A DNA stretch of 11,663 nt from Cochliopodium minus. Taxonomy: Eukaryota > Discosea > Himatismenida > Cochliopodiidae. The notes below the pieces were generated by a model. It ran no database searches. It saw nothing but the letters and a program-made list of their open reading frames with translations, and was not told the origin of the DNA. Made by a program: the position numbers and the translations under genes. The stretch covers positions 1 through 11,663 of the forward strand of contig JAMYWO010000634.1 in NCBI GenBank assembly GCA_024220525.1, in the 5' to 3' direction. Of the stretch, positions 1 through 5,985 are shown in pieces (the first letter of the stretch is position 1; each line of letters starts with the position of its first letter).

Positions 1-130
1 GAGACCTACGCTTACCGCCCTTTGTCAAGGGCTGCTTGGGATATACCATGCGCTACTCCGCATGGTATATGGTGCAGGAGCATGCTCCTGCTGCTCTCCG
101 CATAGGAGCGCCCTCCGCGTAGGAGTATTA
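1..130. repeat. Cluster of nested palindromes and short direct repeats
   Basis: This stretch lies downstream of the SPFH gene and contains several hairpins in close succession. A 6-bp stem pairs 17-22 with 27-32 (GCCCTT/AAGGGC). A perfect 12-bp stem pairs 41-52 with 59-70 (ATATACCATGCG) around a 6-base loop. A perfect 18-base palindrome, GCAGGAGCATGCTCCTGC, lies at 74-91. Two near-identical 17-base units at 96-112 and 113-129 each start with CTCCGC(A/G)TAGGAG, itself a small hairpin. In addition 5-11 (CCTACGC) is complementary to 117-123 (GCGTAGG), so the whole block could fold as a multi-arm structure. It may end transcription of the nfeD-SPFH operon, or be a REP-like repeat family; which one is unknown. 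The structure is directly visible, the role is not. Confidence 0.75.
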
Positions 131-146
131 GATATTCGTAGAGCAA

Positions 147-1136
147 CTATGCACTGATCTGATCAAAAATCTTTTTAATACCAGCAACCGATCCCATAAG
201 CCCTGCAGCTTCATACGGTACCACAATAAGCTTACTATCTTTGCCTTCTGTCATTTGCGGCAGCATACGCACATACTGTAATGCAATCAAATAGGCAGCA
301 GGATCTTGCTGAGGCAGAGCGCGAGCCAAGAGCTCAAGAGCCTGTGCTTCTGCATGCGCGGTACGCAAGCGCGCTTCTGCTTCACCCTCTGCTATAATTG
401 CTTTTGCTTCAGCAATACCTTTTGCTTCACAAATGCGAGCGTCTCGATCACCTTCGGCACGCAAAACAGAGGACTGCTTGGCTCCTTCAGCTTCAAGAAT
501 AACGGCACGCCGGTCACGCTCTGCGCGCATCTGCTTTTCCATAGCTTGCCGTATATCCGCAGGAGGATTAACCTCTTGCAGCTCAACACGCGTCACTTTA
601 ACACCCCACTTATCCGCTGCTTCATCAAGCGTTGTACGAAGGCGAACATTAATTTGATCACGAGAAACAAGCGTTTCATCAAGGTCCATAGAGCCAATCA
701 AATTACGTAAAGTCGTTTGAGCCAACTTTTCTATAGCTTCAGGCAGGTTATAGACTTCGTATACAGCAGCCCGTGGATCGGTAATCTGATAGTAAACAAA
801 CGCATTAATTTCAGTCGTAACGTTATCTTTGGTAATAACATTCTGCTTAGGAAAATCATACACTGCTTCACGTAAATCAATACGCTCAATCGCTTTTATA
901 AAACGATGGTAACGAACGCCATCAACCTCCTTGACGTGTGTCCATAACGCACGCCGCGGAGCCTCAATGAAGGGAAGAATAACATGAAGTCCCGGGCCAA
1001 GCGTACGCGAGTAACGCCCAAAACGCTCAATGATAATGACTTCCGCTTGCTGTACCAGATACACCGATCGGACGAGGTAACTCAGGATAACGATACCGAG
1101 CAATACAAAAAAAAGAATACCAAGAGGAAAGAGCAT
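147..1136 (-). CDS. qmcA: SPFH/band-7 membrane protein, QmcA/paraslipin (stomatin-like) type
   Basis: A 329-residue membrane-anchored scaffold protein of the stomatin/prohibitin family, whose members oligomerise and organise membrane microdomains. Residues about 3-23 form one N-terminal membrane anchor. The SPFH domain follows (VQQAEVIIIERFGRY at 28-42, PGLHVILPF at 48-56), then the paraslipin core (ITKDN at 101-105, LRNLIGSMDLDE at 143-154, WGVKVTRVE at 177-185, PPADIRQAM at 191-199, MRAERDRRA at 203-211). Residues about 212-275 are an Ala/Glu-rich coiled coil. Relative to E. coli QmcA there is an insertion of roughly 20 residues after PFIEAP (about 61-81), which I recall from some related subfamilies. 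I chose the ATG at 1136 because AAAGGGA lies well placed before it; a GTG at 1169, overlapping the nfeD stop, would add 11 residues but lacks a better site. It lies 32 bases after nfeD, its usual partner. Confidence 0.9.
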   Translation of the reverse strand: MLFPLGILFFVLLGIVILSYLVRSVYLVQQAEVIIIERFGRYSRTLGPGLHVILPFIEAPRRALWTHVKEVDGVRYHRFIKAIERIDLREAVYDFPKQNVITKDNVTTEINAFVYYQITDPRAAVYEVYNLPEAIEKLAQTTLRNLIGSMDLDETLVSRDQINVRLRTTLDEAADKWGVKVTRVELQEVNPPADIRQAMEKQMRAERDRRAVILEAEGAKQSSVLRAEGDRDARICEAKGIAEAKAIIAEGEAEARLRTAHAEAQALELLARALPQQDPAAYLIALQYVRMLPQMTEGKDSKLIVVPYEAAGLMGSVAGIKKIFDQISA

Positions 1137-1168
1137 AAGCTGTCCCTTTCGTAAAATAATAATAAACA

Positions 1169-1609
1169 CTATACCTGATTAACTTCTTTTACAAGAGCAT
1201 GGCAGCCACGAATAGCCACAACTTCGACCGTGGCACCTACCTTAATACTCTGTTCATCTATACCATAAGCCGTCCATGTTTCACCACGAATTTTTATTAA
1301 GCCTGAGCTCTGGTGCCCAATGGGCGCGGTAACAATGCCTCGTTTACCTATGAGCGCGGCGTAGTTTGTTGGTAATACCGTGTGCGCCTGCACACGGTTA
1401 ATCCACAAAAGCGAAAAGAGCACGCCTATACCCGATACAGCAAAAAAAGCACCGCCTTGCAGAGTACCATCCATACCTAACCACGCCACATAAGCGGCAG
1501 CACAGGCACCTACTGCAAGCGCACCACCAAAGAAAAAGCCAGCCGTTACCAGCTCAAAAAGAAGAGCGCACAAAGCGCAACATAACCATAATAAAATAAA
1601 GGTGTCCAT
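1169..1609 (-). CDS. nfeD: NfeD-like membrane protein with C-terminal OB fold
   Basis: A short NfeD-family protein of 146 residues. Members work with the SPFH protein encoded beside them, probably helping it to assemble in the membrane. Hydrophobic segments lie at about 4-23, 26-46 and 51-70. The soluble C-terminal OB-fold domain is at about 85-143, with the family pattern GKRGIV (88-93), SGLIKIRGETWTA (102-114) and a final VGATVEVVAIRG (124-135). The long protease part found in some NfeD proteins is absent, so this is the short form (YuaF/YbbJ-like). I chose the ATG at 1609, with AGGTG just before it; the open frame extends 19 residues further upstream but only as charged sequence, through the likely promoter. 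It is the first gene of a two-gene operon with the SPFH protein, read from the promoter at 1638-1666. Confidence 0.88.
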   Translation of the reverse strand: MDTFILLWLCCALCALLFELVTAGFFFGGALAVGACAAAYVAWLGMDGTLQGGAFFAVSGIGVLFSLLWINRVQAHTVLPTNYAALIGKRGIVTAPIGHQSSGLIKIRGETWTAYGIDEQSIKVGATVEVVAIRGCHALVKEVNQV

Positions 1610-1637
1610 ACGTTCACACCTATGCAATCTCTTAGCT

Positions 1638-1666
1638 AGTATGACAAAAAATACAAAAATTGACAA
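1638..1666 (-). promoter_or_regulatory. Sigma-70-type promoter for the nfeD-SPFH operon
   Basis: Read on the minus strand, TTGTCA (plus bases 1661-1666) is followed after 17 bases by CATACT (plus bases 1638-1643). Transcription would start near 1631, about 22 bases before the chosen nfeD ATG, a leader just long enough to hold its ribosome site. Box quality and spacing are good, but this is a motif match only. Confidence 0.55.
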
Positions 1667-1683
1667 AATAACAATTTGTTATT
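1667..1683. promoter_or_regulatory. 17-base palindrome between divergent promoters, possible operator
   Basis: AATAACAA-T-TTGTTATT is a perfect inverted repeat with one central base. It abuts the -35 box of the nfeD promoter on its upstream side and lies about 100 bases upstream of the divergent lipoprotein promoter. Size and symmetry fit a binding site for a dimeric regulator, but no regulator gene is present in the window and the region is AT-rich, so chance is possible. Confidence 0.35.
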
Positions 1684-1786
1684 CATCACCTATACAAATA
1701 AAAAATAATGAAGAGAACCAGAAAAAGCATGGAGCCCACAAGTGCTTACAGGATACCTTTTTGACTCTGGGATTTACCAGTTACTA

Positions 1787-1817
1787 TTGACAGGCTCACG
1801 GTACCTAAGGATATACT
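1787..1817 (+). promoter_or_regulatory. Promoter of the lipoprotein hydrolase gene
   Basis: A perfect TTGACA -35 box at 1787-1792 is followed by TATACT at 1812-1817. The spacing is 19 bases, longer than ideal; GATATA at 1810-1815 would give 17. Transcription would begin near 1824, shortly before the ribosome site AGGGG at 1831-1835, which lies 11 bases from the ATG at 1847. Confidence 0.5.
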
Positions 1818-1846
1818 AAGGTGCAGATACAGGGGAAAAAATCATT

Positions 1847-2803
1847 ATGAACAAACGCATTATACTATCCCTCTTACTTATAGGCATTTCAGGTTGTCAG
1901 AAAAGCACAAAGCAACCCGATGGAACAAAAACTATCTGTAAGGAAGCAGCTGTTGAACCCTTTAGATTGCCAGCACGGGGCAAGCCTATCACTATCTTCG
2001 TACATGGAGGGGCAAAGCCTTTTTCAGCGCTTCTTCGTTTGCCTGGGTTATATGATGTGTGCCCTTCAGGCTTTAATTTAGCAAGTGAAATAGAGGATTG
2101 CTCTTGTTTAGGAAAAAGGATGGCCGTTATGCTCAACAACGTCGCACCTGAACGCTTCCCTCTTACTTCCTTTTACGTCTTTGGTTGGTCAGGTCTTTTG
2201 AACGCTAAGGTACGCGAACGGACAGGCAAAAGACTGTATGATTTTATAGCAAATCTACGCTCACATCCAGCTTATCGGGATGCTCATCTAACATTGATTG
2301 GGTATAGTCATGGCGGCAACGTTGGTTTAGCAGCTGCCATAGCAGCCTGGGAAAATAATGATCAAAGAACGCTCGTTGACCGCTTTATCATCATGGCATG
2401 CCCGGTGGTTGTGCCAACTGAACATTACATCCCATCGCCATTGTTTAAAGAGGTCATTGCGCTCTACTCCAAGAGCGACCCATTTCAAGTATCCGATCTG
2501 CAAGGGCTCTATGTTGAAAGAAAAAATCCAAGTGGCTGCACGTTCTTCTCGCAGCGGCGCTTTGATCCATCAACGCGGCTCATTCAAGCCGAGGTCAAGA
2601 TGAATAATCGCTCGCGCACAGGTCACTTAGGTTTTATTGCACGAAGGGTTGTAGACTACTTGCCTCAAATCATCGATCTACTTGAAGATCCTCAAACACG
2701 CAAAACACTTCCTCGTGATTCACATAGCAGCTATTGCGTGAGCATCAATACGAAAGAAAAGCGAGTAGAGCCCTGCAAACCCCAAGGAGAGTATCATCTC
2801 TAG
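1847..2803 (+). CDS. Exported lipoprotein with alpha/beta-hydrolase fold
   Basis: A 318-residue protein with a lipoprotein signal: positive start, hydrophobic core at 5-14 and lipobox ISGC, so Cys17 would be lipidated and the protein tethered to a membrane outside the cytoplasm. The mature part looks like a serine hydrolase. FVHGG at 51-55 fits the oxyanion-hole segment, GYSHG at 152-156 is the nucleophile elbow with Ser154, Asp211 (YSKSDPF) is a likely acid, and His260 (TGHLGF) the likely base. The order Ser-Asp-His and the spacing fit an active enzyme of the lipase/esterase kind. Six Cys follow the lipidated one up to 231 (31, 72, 85, 87, 185 and 231), with a further pair near the end (297 and 310), so disulfides are possible. 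The substrate is unknown. It is transcribed alone, divergent from nfeD and convergent with the ankyrin gene. Confidence 0.72.
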   Translation: MNKRIILSLLLIGISGCQKSTKQPDGTKTICKEAAVEPFRLPARGKPITIFVHGGAKPFSALLRLPGLYDVCPSGFNLASEIEDCSCLGKRMAVMLNNVAPERFPLTSFYVFGWSGLLNAKVRERTGKRLYDFIANLRSHPAYRDAHLTLIGYSHGGNVGLAAAIAAWENNDQRTLVDRFIIMACPVVVPTEHYIPSPLFKEVIALYSKSDPFQVSDLQGLYVERKNPSGCTFFSQRRFDPSTRLIQAEVKMNNRSRTGHLGFIARRVVDYLPQIIDLLEDPQTRKTLPRDSHSSYCVSINTKEKRVEPCKPQGEYHL

Positions 2804-2863
2804 CACTACAGCAAAGAGTGTGCGTTACCGTTTTCTAGCGTATGGTAAACCGGATAACTTTCT

Positions 2864-3409
2864 TTAATAATCAAGGCTTTCTCTTACTGCTCGAAGCTGC
2901 CTAGCAAAAGATTTATTGTGCACCACCCGCGCTACTCCCCTTCTATTCGATGATAAGCACCAATACCAGAATAGAACACTAACGCCAGCAGACAGCATAG
3001 CTGCTGTAAACCAGTCGCTTAATGGTACGACGATTCCATCAGTCTCACCAGTGTCAAAAAACAAATCAATTAATTCCTCATTTTCGCTCGATGCTGCTAA
3101 CAATCGTGGTGCTGAAACGCGCTCATGTGCACTATCCATAGAAGCTCCCTGCTCAATTAAAAAACGAGCAACAGCAACCTGCTCATTTTTACATGCATAA
3201 TGGAGCGCCGTCCAACCCTCTTCATCCACAGCATCAACAGAAACACCTTTTTTTATTAATACCTGTACCATAGCTCTATTTCCTTGGCGAGCGGCCTCCC
3301 TTAGAGCTTCTTCATCAAGCGGGTTGCTCGCACAGGTGCCAAATCTTACACAGCACAAAGAGAGCAGAATACTATGTATAAGTTTTACCAGTAAATGTAC
3401 TCTTGCCAT
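2864..3409 (-). CDS. Small ankyrin-repeat protein with signal sequence and C-terminal membrane segment
   Basis: A 181-residue protein that begins with a hydrophobic export signal (about 5-22, possible cleavage after FGTCAS). Residues 31-62 form a first ankyrin repeat (LREAARQGNRAMVQVLIKKGVSVDA), 64-96 a good second one (GWTALHYACKNEQVAVARFLIEQGAS), and 97-120 a degenerate third. A membrane segment at about 133-151 is followed by a basic tail. The layout suggests the ankyrin part lies outside the cytoplasm, anchored by its C-terminal helix. Ankyrin repeats bind other proteins; in host-associated bacteria such proteins are often thought to meet host or envelope partners, but no partner can be named here. 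Two and a half repeats is few for a free-standing stack. The ATG at 3409 has only a weak ribosome site (AGGCGTGG). Confidence 0.75.
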   Translation of the reverse strand: MARVHLLVKLIHSILLSLCCVRFGTCASNPLDEEALREAARQGNRAMVQVLIKKGVSVDAVDEEGWTALHYACKNEQVAVARFLIEQGASMDSAHERVSAPRLLAASSENEELIDLFFDTGETDGIVVPLSDWFTAAMLSAGVSVLFWYWCLSSNRRGVARVVHNKSFARQLRAVRESLDY

Positions 3410-3453
3410 AATTCCACGCCTATGTACTACCTATTGGATAACTATCTAACAAA

Positions 3454-3481
3454 AGCATAATTCTTTTTAAAAGGTATGCAA
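3454..3481 (-). promoter_or_regulatory. Candidate promoter of the ankyrin gene
   Basis: Read on the minus strand, TTGCAT (plus 3476-3481) and TATGCT (plus 3454-3459) are separated by 16 bases. They lie in the 113-base gap between the transketolase stop and the ankyrin start, giving a leader of about 40 bases. The boxes are moderate matches. Confidence 0.35.
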
Positions 3482-3522
3482 GCTAAAACAGAAATAGGGG
3501 AAAGATTGTGCAGGCTCAGCAA

Positions 3523-5382
3523 TCACCGAGAGCAGAGTTTTAACACGGCTTCGATAATACTTGCAGCATCAATACCTTCATGATGTAACAATTCTTCAGG
3601 CTTGCCTGACCGAGGCAACTTACGCACTGCCAACGTTTCTATGGTTACGTTTTGATTACGTAGAGCACAGCAGACAGCCTCACCAAGACCGCCTTGAGCA
3701 TAATGATCTTCAACAGTAATAACACGATTACCAGCAGCGTGAGCAGCTTCCTGGAACGTCTTACGATCAAGAGGCTTAATTGAATAACAATCGATAACTG
3801 ATATAAAGATATTGCGCGCAGCAAGCTGCTCATAGGCACGTAATGCCTCAAAAAGAGTAATACCTGCGGCAATAACACACGCGCAATCGCGAGCACTTTG
3901 CTTAAGTATCTTACTTCCTCCGATAACAAATTCCTCGCTATCGTTATATATAACCGGTGTAGCGCCGCGTGTGGTGCGCAGATAACTTATTCCTCCAGTA
4001 TAACGAACCATGGCTGCCACTAATTTAAACGTACTGACCGCGTCAGAAGGATACAAAACAACCGACTCAGGAATAGATCGCATAAGCGCTATATCTTCAA
4101 GCGCCATTTGCGATGGGCCATCTTCACCAACCGAAACACCAGCATGTGATCCAACTAAGCGAAGCGCTGATCGGCTAATACCTGCCATACGTATCTGATC
4201 ATGAGCACGAGTAAAAAAAGCGCCGAACGTCGACATAAAGGGTATCTTACCTCGTGCCTGAAAGCCGGTACCCATGCTTACCATAGTCTGCTCAGCAATA
4301 AAACATTCAACAAAGCGGTGAGGAAACTGCTTTTCAAACAATTCAGCATAGGTTGAATTTTTTACGTCCGCGTCTAAACAGACAATAGTTTCTACCAAGC
4401 TTCCTAAAGCTGCAAGCGCCTGTCCATAGGCTTTGCGCGTGGCAACTTTCTCACCCTGTTTATACGCAGCGGAAGGCACCGTGAAAGAGGCAACGGAAGG
4501 CTTATCAAACACCGGAAGCGCAGGATATGACGGTATTGGTAACGATAGGTCTGCCACCTTGGCAAACCGGTCATGCAGTTCCCGCAAGATGGCAGGAAGT
4601 TCTTGTTGGGAAAATGCTTTGCCGTGATAGCCCTGCTTACCTTCAATTGAAGCAATGCCATAGCCCTTGATCGTTTTTGCTAAAATCATCGTCGGTTTGC
4701 CTGACGTTGCCTTTGCTCTCTTAAACGCTTCAACAAGCTCCATAACATCATGCCCATTGACTTCAAGAACGTTCCAGCCAAAAGCTGCGCATTGAGCTCT
4801 ATACTTTTCAAGGTCATAGCCTTCCATGGTAGCGGTACTCTGGCCTAAGCGATTAATATCGATAATTCCTATCAGGTGATCAAGCTTGTAATAGGAAGCA
4901 ATCTGGGCAGCCTCCCATACAGAACCTTCAGCAACTTCCATATCGCCCATAAGCACATAGGTATAAGCAGGGTAGCCATCGCGCTGAGCATTTAAAGCTA
5001 TACCACTACCAACACCAAGACCCATTCCCAATGAGCCAGTCGCTACGTCAATATAAGGAAAACGTGGCGTTGGGTGCCCCTCAAGGACAGAATCAAATTT
5101 CCTGAGCGTCATAAGCTCTTGCTCGCTTAATACACCCATTTCATGCCAAGCTGCATAGAGAACAGGCGCAGCGTGTCCTTTAGAAAGAATAAAGCGGTCA
5201 TTAAGAGGGCTTTCCGGTTGCATAATATCGTAATGCATACTATTAAAAAAAAGAGCAGCAACAATATCAGCAGCAGAAAGAGAAGAAGTAGGATGACCAG
5301 AACCTGCAGCGGTGGTTGATAGAAGCGAAAGCAGCCTTAATCTATATGCTTTATACTCAAGCAACTCACGCACAGGATTCAT
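3523..5382 (-). CDS. tkt: Transketolase, animal-type short form
   Basis: A 619-residue thiamine-diphosphate enzyme that moves two-carbon units between sugar phosphates in the non-oxidative pentose phosphate pathway. Its N-terminal cofactor domain carries GSGHP (28-32), LSKGHAAP (66-73), EGHP (101-104) and the thiamine motif from GDM (146-148) to DIN (175-177). The middle domain has the catalytic Glu364 in IAEQTMVSMG and then GVSVGEDGPSQMALED (415-430). The C-terminal domain ends in VRKLPRSGKPEELL (586-599). Length and wording (LSKGHAAPVLYA, INRLGQS, TIKGYGI, PRSGKPEELL) resemble animal transketolase (about 620 residues) more than the 660-residue E. coli type. The third residue of the usual GDG motif is Met. 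I chose the ATG at 5382 because AAGGGG precedes it; an upstream GTG would add seven residues. It is the only other pentose-phosphate gene outside the right-hand operon. Confidence 0.95.
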   Translation of the reverse strand: MNPVRELLEYKAYRLRLLSLLSTTAAGSGHPTSSLSAADIVAALFFNSMHYDIMQPESPLNDRFILSKGHAAPVLYAAWHEMGVLSEQELMTLRKFDSVLEGHPTPRFPYIDVATGSLGMGLGVGSGIALNAQRDGYPAYTYVLMGDMEVAEGSVWEAAQIASYYKLDHLIGIIDINRLGQSTATMEGYDLEKYRAQCAAFGWNVLEVNGHDVMELVEAFKRAKATSGKPTMILAKTIKGYGIASIEGKQGYHGKAFSQQELPAILRELHDRFAKVADLSLPIPSYPALPVFDKPSVASFTVPSAAYKQGEKVATRKAYGQALAALGSLVETIVCLDADVKNSTYAELFEKQFPHRFVECFIAEQTMVSMGTGFQARGKIPFMSTFGAFFTRAHDQIRMAGISRSALRLVGSHAGVSVGEDGPSQMALEDIALMRSIPESVVLYPSDAVSTFKLVAAMVRYTGGISYLRTTRGATPVIYNDSEEFVIGGSKILKQSARDCACVIAAGITLFEALRAYEQLAARNIFISVIDCYSIKPLDRKTFQEAAHAAGNRVITVEDHYAQGGLGEAVCCALRNQNVTIETLAVRKLPRSGKPEELLHHEGIDAASIIEAVLKLCSR

Positions 5383-5410
5383 GCTCTTCCCCTTACAAAA
5401 CACTCATTAC

Positions 5411-5437
5411 AAAGAAAATGGCGCGCACATGCACGCC
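5411..5437 (-). terminator. Rho-independent terminator after the acidic-protein gene
   Basis: Read on the minus strand, a GC-rich stem GGCGTGC/GCGCGCC (7 pairs, one G-T) with a 4-base loop covers plus 5420-5437 and is followed by ATTTTCTTT. It lies between the acidic-protein stop (5468) and the transketolase start (5382), so it should separate the two transcripts or act as an attenuator in front of transketolase. Confidence 0.6.
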
Positions 5438-5467
5438 TTCTCTTATACTACATGAAAGAGATATCTT

Positions 5468-5806
5468 CTAATCAAAATCCTCTTCCTCGTCATCGCCATC
5501 CGGCTCATCACTATCAGATCCATCTTCATCAATATCAAAGTCTTCAATTGATACTTCCGAACCGTCTTCTTCAAGCGCCTCATCAGGAACTTGAGTCATC
5601 GCTTCTTCGCTTGCAGTGCCCGACGGTCCAGTTGGCTGAAAACTGGTAGACGGCAGGGAAGGCGCTTGTTGAGGCTCTGCTTTTACCGCTTGAGCGCCCG
5701 TTGAACTAGAAGGTTGGCTTGCCCCCGATTGCCCATTTTGAGCCCCGAGCTGCATAACACCACTCAAAAATACTATGCTTACAACCACTACAAAAAAATA
5801 GGTCAT
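5468..5806 (-). CDS. Small exported protein with Ser/Pro/Gln-rich middle and acidic tail
   Basis: A 112-residue protein I do not recognise. Residues 1-22 look like a cleavable signal peptide (MTYFFVVVVSIVFLSGVMQLGAQ). Residues 23-70 are low-complexity and rich in Ser, Gln, Pro, Ala and Thr, without Cys. From about 74 to the end the chain is strongly acidic; in the last 38 residues Asp and Glu dominate (IDEDGSDSDEPDGDDEEEDF). It should be exported and intrinsically disordered; the tail could bind divalent cations or basic partners, which is inference. The start is well supported: AAGGAGA lies 5 bases before the ATG. It has its own promoter and a terminator, so it appears to be a single-gene unit. 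The match of signal peptide, ribosome site and flanking signals makes it a real gene despite low complexity. Confidence 0.7.
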   Translation of the reverse strand: MTYFFVVVVSIVFLSGVMQLGAQNGQSGASQPSSSTGAQAVKAEPQQAPSLPSTSFQPTGPSGTASEEAMTQVPDEALEEDGSEVSIEDFDIDEDGSDSDEPDGDDEEEDFD

Positions 5807-5839
5807 TGCTTCTCCTTCACTACCTGTTTAGATACTTTC

Positions 5840-5868
5840 TTGAATATACGTTTCTTCATATTTAAAAT
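5840..5868 (+). promoter_or_regulatory. Promoter of the ComEC-like gene, face to face with the opposite one
   Basis: TTGAAT at 5840-5845 and TAAAAT at 5863-5868 are separated by 17 bases. Transcription would start near 5875, leaving a leader of about 110 bases that contains the hairpin at 5936-5968. It occupies the same DNA as the minus-strand promoter at 5843-5872, so the two should compete for polymerase. A TATACT at 5945-5950 is an alternative -10, but lies inside the hairpin and has no -35 box. Confidence 0.4.
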
Positions 5869-5872
5869 ACAA
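5843..5872 (-). promoter_or_regulatory. Promoter of the acidic-protein gene
   Basis: On the minus strand, TTGTAT (plus 5867-5872) and TATATT (plus 5843-5848) are 18 bases apart, giving a leader of about 30 bases. A second TATAAT lies further up (plus 5880-5885) without a well-spaced -35 box. The promoter lies over the opposing one at 5840-5868. Confidence 0.4.
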
Positions 5873-5935
5873 TAATAACATTATAAAAATCAATATTTTT
5901 TAAAATTTACAAATCTTGAAATGGCATAACTATTC

Positions 5936-5968
5936 AAAAGGACATATACTACCCGATAGTATCCTTTT
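5936..5968 (+). terminator. Leader hairpin with A- and T-tracts, terminator or attenuator
   Basis: AAAAGGA (5936-5942) pairs with TCCTTTT (5962-5968), and TACTA (5947-5951) with TAGTA (5957-5961), around loop CCCGA; CATA at 5943-5946 is a bulge. The 12-pair stem ends in a run of five T on the plus strand and of four T on the minus strand, so it could act in both directions. It lies 17 bases before the start of the ComEC-like gene, downstream of its likely promoter, which fits an attenuator, or a barrier to reading from either side. Confidence 0.5.
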
Positions 5969-5985
5969 TCCATTAAAGAGTTTCG

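Noticed and set aside
1-130. CRISPR array
   Set aside because: The repeated units are unequal, overlap as palindromes and have no regular spacers or neighbouring cas genes.
306-710. Plus-strand open frame of 134 codons opposite the SPFH gene
   Set aside because: It has no family features or ribosome site, is rich in Cys, Phe and Asn as expected of an antisense frame, and lies fully inside a well-supported gene.
1137-1169. GTG start for the SPFH protein, overlapping the nfeD stop by one base
   Set aside because: The overlap is tempting as translational coupling, but the internal ATG at 1136 has a clear AAAGGGA site and begins directly with the membrane anchor.
1660-1665. Plus-strand TTGACA as a further promoter of the lipoprotein gene
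   Set aside because: No -10 box lies at a workable distance; the nearest TATACA is 25 bases away. The same bases serve the better minus-strand promoter.
2824-2858. Terminator between the convergent lipoprotein and ankyrin genes
   Set aside because: GTTACCG and CGGATAAC can pair only with a bulge and a loop of about 20 bases, and the T run is interrupted. Too weak to list.
3515-3530. Hairpin at the transketolase stop as its terminator
   Set aside because: The stem has only five pairs with one G-T, overlaps the stop codon and has no T run right after it.
4433-4661. Short frames on both strands inside the transketolase gene
   Set aside because: They are shadows of a long, fully conserved enzyme gene and have no features of their own.
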